A stretch of DNA of 64,000 nucleotides from Limnomonas spitsbergensis (Eukaryota > Chlorophyta > Chlorophyceae > Chlamydomonadales): contig JAYJMM010000120.1 of NCBI GenBank assembly GCA_037349105.1, positions 5,212,001-5,276,000 of the forward strand. The letters run 5' to 3'. Positions 60,104 to 64,000 of this stretch are shown here, in pieces (within the stretch, counting starts at the first letter, position 1; each line of letters starts with the position of its first letter). The position numbers and the translations under genes are program-made. Under the pieces are notes generated by a model. That model was not told where the DNA came from. It made no database searches and saw only the letters and a program-made list of their open reading frames with translations.

Positions 60104-63100
60104 TCATCCCCGCATGCGGTGGGCCACTGGCAGCAGATCCTTCTCCAAGAGCTCCAGGTTGTCCCCAAACTGCCGGGCATCATTGAGTATTCGCTTCACC
60201 TTGGAGCTCATGGAGGCCTCTAGTGCCAGCAGTGGCCGCACAGGGGCAGACAAGGAGGCAACGCGCCGCTGCGGCCTGCTCTTAACAGCCAGGCCAGAGG
60301 GAACTGGTGCACCAGTAGCGCTGCCAGGCATAATACCATCCGGCCTGACCTGGCTGAATGTCACGTCCTCCTTCCCCAACTCCTGGAGCTGCCTGAGCAT
60401 GTTGGCGGCTAGGGGTGCCGCCCTGCTTCTCATCGAGGGCCTTGCAGATGAGCAACAGTCCTCAGACAGGTCGCGGTTCTTATTGAGGTCCTCGCTCGCC
60501 TTGACCAAAGCCCGCTTCCAATTTGACTCTGGCATGGTGGGCACCACGCTGTCATTTGTATCAAAGAAAGAGGACGTGGCAGCAGGTTGGGGCTGCCCAC
60601 CCGGCATGCGCTTCCTCTCAGAGTCTGCGTTTCCTCTTGAGGCAAAGGCGCCAGTTGGTGGGCTTACTCCGCTTGCCTGCAGTGCTACCTGGGAGCGCTC
60701 CATGCTGCAGGGTCTGACGTCATTCAAGGCAGGTGGCAGCGGCGTTTTCGGCTCCAAAAACCCCATGTGGAGTATCCGTTTGCTTCGTTTGTCAGCCAAA
60801 TCTGTTAAATTCAGCCCTGATGCCATGCGTGTCCCAGCCTTCGCCTACAAAAGGTGCAGGCACAAGGGATTCATGAGAGGTGCTGTCAGAGGAGTATGAA
60901 CGCCCTCAGAGTCCCAAACCATGGCTGGCGTGCCTTATCCACACAGGTTGCTCAAAGAAACACTTTTCCAGCAGCCGCGTGTTCTGAACGTGCAGATCTC
61001 CGAGAGGGCTGCATGGGGGGAGCAGCAGCGGACATGATTTTCACCGCCTTTCAGGTTGCCTAAAGAACGACTTCCAATTTCCCACTGCCTCACAGGCCAA
61101 GCCGCTTCAAAAACACATTCCACAAGCAGCCGCATTGCCGTACCTCGCCAGGTGGGACAGAGTTCTTCCCTGCCCTCACAGCCCCGGGTGCCAGGTGAGG
61201 CGTCAGCTCTCCTGGTAGTGCAACATGGAGCTTGCTCAGGCCTCCTGATGAAAGGGCAAGAGGGGGCTGAGGGGAAAGCGGCAGGGAACACCGGCAAGAG
61301 TCTGTGTATTGTTTTGGACAAGATGACCTGCCCCTTCTGCAAACATGCATCACATCCTCATGACTGGGAAGCAGGCAGTTTTGAGGCAGGTTTGAGGCAG
61401 GTTTGAGGCAGGTTGGAGGCAGTCTTTTGCCAGGCTCCTTGGAGGTTCAGGCACTGAGTTTACACGGCGCAATGACAAACTTGGAGGGAAGATAATGCAC
61501 ATGAGGATTAAAGGAGGGGAGATGTCAAGATGCTCCCAAGATACTCCCATGCCTTGGGAGCTTCCAGAGTTCCAGGCATTAAGATACTGCCAAAGTGCCA
61601 AGATACTCCCGAGATACTCCTGATATGCTCCCAAAACACTCCCTTGCCTTGGGATCTTCTAGAGTTCCAGGCATTAAGATACTGCCAAAGTGCCAAGATA
61701 CTCCCGAGATACTCCTGAATCCTGATATGCTCCCAAGATACTGTCTTGCCTTGGGATCTTCTAGAGTTCCAGGCATTAAGATACTGCCAAAGTGCCAAGA
61801 TACTCCCGAGATACTCCTGAATCCTGATATGCTCCCAAGACGCTCCCTTGCCTTGGGATCTTCTAGAGTTCCAGGCATTAAGATACTGCCAAAATACTGC
61901 TGAAGGCCTGAGATACTCCCCAAGATGCTCCCAAGATACTCCCTTGCCTCGGGATCTTCTAGAGTTCCAGGCATTAAGATACTGCCAAAGTGCCAAGATA
62001 CTCCCGAGATACTCCTGATAAGCTCCCAAGATACTCCCTTGCCTTGGGATCTTCTAGAGTTCCAGGCATTAAGATACTGCCAAAGTGCCAAGATACTCCC
62101 GAGATACTCCTGATATGCTCCCAAGACACTCCCTTGCCTTGGGATCTTCTAGAGTTCCAGGCATTAAGATACTGCCAAAGTGCCAAGATACTCCCGAGAT
62201 ACTCCTGATAAGCTCCCAAGATACTGTCTTGCCTTGGGATCTTCTAGAGTTCCAGGCATTAAGATACTGCCAAAGTGCCAAGATACTCCCGAGATACTCC
62301 TGAATCCTGATATGCTCCCAAGACGCTCCCTTGCCTTGGGATCTTCTAGAGTTCCAGGCATTAAGATACTGCCAAAATACTGCTGAAGGCCTGAGATACT
62401 CCCCAAGATGCTCCCAAGATACTCACTTGCCTCTGGAGCTTCCAGGCATCAAGATACTCCCAAGATATCCCCAAGATATTCCCAAGATATCCCCAAGACA
62501 CTCACTTGCATTGATGCCTTGGGAGCTCACAGGAACCAGCCCGGCCATTAGCTGGCTTCCCAAGGCAGGCATGGCTGACAGCTGCTGGGCAGGCTTCATG
62601 CCCAAGATCTGCGCAGAGGCGCAACGCTCGTCACCTCTCGTGGCAAGCACATCTTTGAAATCTGCAGCGTGCTGAGGCACCGTCGCCGGCCGCGGTGGAG
62701 GCATGGAGGTGCGCAGGCTAAACGCTCTGCACGCACGCTCCTTGCAGCTTTGTGAGGTGCTGGGTGCAGTCCCCATCAGGTCATCACCCCTGTAAGCCTC
62801 ATCTGGATCTGTCTCCGAAACCCCAGCTAAGGCTGCAGATGGCTGATCGCCCAGATGGCCAGCGCCCTCAGCATGCGCCTGCGCACCAGGTTTGCCCTCG
62901 GCAAGCAGTCGGTCAGCCAGCTCAGCAGCCGCTTGTTCAGCCTTGCTTGCATCGTGCAGCCGGATCAGATGCTTCACGGCCTCCAACCCCACGCCCATCT
63001 GCCTGGCAAGCCGTTCCACTCGCCGCCGCATCAGGCTGGCGCCGTCGGCATCGCTTTCAGCCTCCTTGCCATCCTCGTCGAAATCCCCCAGCGCAGTGGA

Positions 63101-63614
63101 CATAGCCACTTCCTGTGCAAGGCAATGGAGGCAGCACCAGCAGGCATGAAAACATAAGCCCCATTCACTGCACCTGTGAGCCAGGCAGCAACATCAGAAC
63201 CGCAAACAGATGGCAGCAGGCTGCGCATGTCACTCCCAAACCCCCCAAACCGCAGGGACAATGCCTCCCATATGACATTGAACCTGGTCATCCCGCTGGG
63301 ATAAGTCATCCCTCGCCACATCAACCTACGGCATCCCCGTTTCTAGTTTAGCTAATCGCTGGGCACCAGATTTTGCCCCTGGCCTCCCTCCGGTAAGATG
63401 CGACGCTGTTTCCACACCCAAGCCTGCATACCTCGTCCTCTCCAGGCTTCCACAAGCCATCGGCCTTCATCCGCATCAGCTTCTTGTGGCGCCGCCGCTC
63501 ATCTGCCTGTTTTTTCGTCACTGCCGAGGACAGCAGCTGCTGCAGCGTTTCCATGGACAGCGTTGTGCTTGGTGTGGGTGCTGGCTTTGTGGGAGTGCAG
63601 TACATCATCAGACC
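60104..63614 (-). CDS. Unrecognised intron-bearing protein, partial
   Basis: No family recognised. Three good minus-strand exons: 63614-63432, 63112-62506 and 60844-60104 (stop). The first is basic and probably helical (AVTKKQADERRRHKKLMRMK) and ends GLWKPGEDE. It joins in frame to EVAMSTALGDFDEDGKEAES, followed by RRRVERLARQMGVGLEAVKH and a long low-complexity linker. The last exon starts AKAGTRMASGLNLTDLADKR and ends with a likely helix (KVKRILNDARQFGDNLELLE). The 62506 donor leaves phase 1 and the 60844 exon starts in phase 0, so at least one exon in 60900-61500 is missing. The start codon is unclear: the first exon may be internal, with the 5' end beyond 64000. The mix of coiled coil and disordered linker suggests a scaffold or nuclear protein, but this is a guess. 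Confidence 0.5.
61530..62440 (-). repeat. 95-102-bp array, nine units, in the intron after exon 62506-63112
   Basis: GGCATTAAGATACTGCCAAA recurs at 61575, 61670, 61772, 61874, 61970, 62065, 62160, 62255 and 62357. On the coding strand units read CCCAAGGCAAGGGAGT, related to the exon end and donor CCCAAGGCATCAATGCAA|GT. Confidence 0.95.
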
Positions 63615-64000
63615 CTGCACAGAGGTGTGAAGCACAGCATCAGACCCTGCCCGTCACAGTGTGACCCTGCACATCACAGTGTGACCCTGCACAGTGACCC
63701 TGCACATCATCAGACCCTACAAAACAGGGATGAAGCACATCACTGCTTCACAAGTCCCTGAATCACAGTGTGTCAACATGGCACATGGCATCAAGAAAGT
63801 AGAGGGGGGGGGTACGGACAGCGAATCAGGGATGCAGATCAGATGTTGTTCCAAGAGTTATCGCATACACCCACAGCCCTTTTGCAAAAGGGCCAGGTAC
63901 AGCGAAAGATCAGTGGCCCTGCTGCTGAAGATCATCAGGTGTGTGTGCAATCTCCTCTCTCCAGCCTGGCACAGGTATTGAGTGATACATGACCTCTTAA
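63615..64000. other. Window end, short GACCCTGCACATCA repeats
   Basis: 63650-63720 holds several copies of CACAGTGTGACCCTGCACAT-like sequence. The rest may be intron or 5' flank of the minus-strand gene. Confidence 0.5.

Overview
This is nuclear DNA from a eukaryote, most likely a green alga. The genes are split by many short-to-medium introns with GT-AG and some GC-AG borders. Telomere-like CCCTAAA units occur inside the sequence. The gene set includes plant-type SnRK2 kinases, a SYP61-type SNARE, and a serine-glyoxylate aminotransferase with a mitochondrial-looking leader, which suits algal photorespiration. The species cannot be fixed from the window. No tRNA, rRNA or bacterial-style operon was seen.

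Layout. 0.6-2.5 kb: NPL4 (minus), with its 3' exons not found. 2.5-4.2 kb: a doubtful plus-strand tail-anchored protein. 4.2-7.6 kb: repeats, including a 25-bp minisatellite. 7.7-11.5 kb: two SYP61/syntaxin-6 genes lying tail to tail. 11.9-18.1 kb: PUS1-type tRNA pseudouridine synthase (minus, ten exon blocks). 18.4-29.9 kb: SnRK2 copies 1 and 2 (plus). 29.9-49.2 kb: a block of mobile DNA. It holds a nearly exact 2.2-kb tandem duplication carrying the 3' end of SnRK2 copy 2, a 1.1-kb TIR element, a split-direct-repeat retroelement with an unrecognised 609-codon ORF, and a decayed LINE with RNase H. 49.3-51.4 kb: SnRK2 copy 3. 51.4-56 kb: more repeats. 56.1-59.5 kb: serine-glyoxylate aminotransferase (plus). 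60.1-63.6 kb: an unrecognised minus-strand gene.

The genes do not form one pathway. NPL4 serves Cdc48/p97 protein extraction, the SYP61 pair serves TGN/endosome fusion, PUS1 modifies tRNA, the SnRK2s are stress or nutrient kinases, and the aminotransferase is photorespiratory.

The most unusual signal is structural. In seven introns of six unrelated genes, tandem repeats start at the 5' splice site and their units contain the exon end plus the donor. The extreme case is 46 copies of a 47-bp unit in SnRK2 copy 2, each carrying the donor. Other notable points are a zero-layer Gln-to-Asp change in one SYP61 copy, HRD-to-NRD in all three kinases, and four hairpins with a fixed 11-nt loop and three distinct paired stem sequences in the retroelement repeats. 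Exon borders are my own reading of splice signals and frame. Joins I could not resolve are marked.
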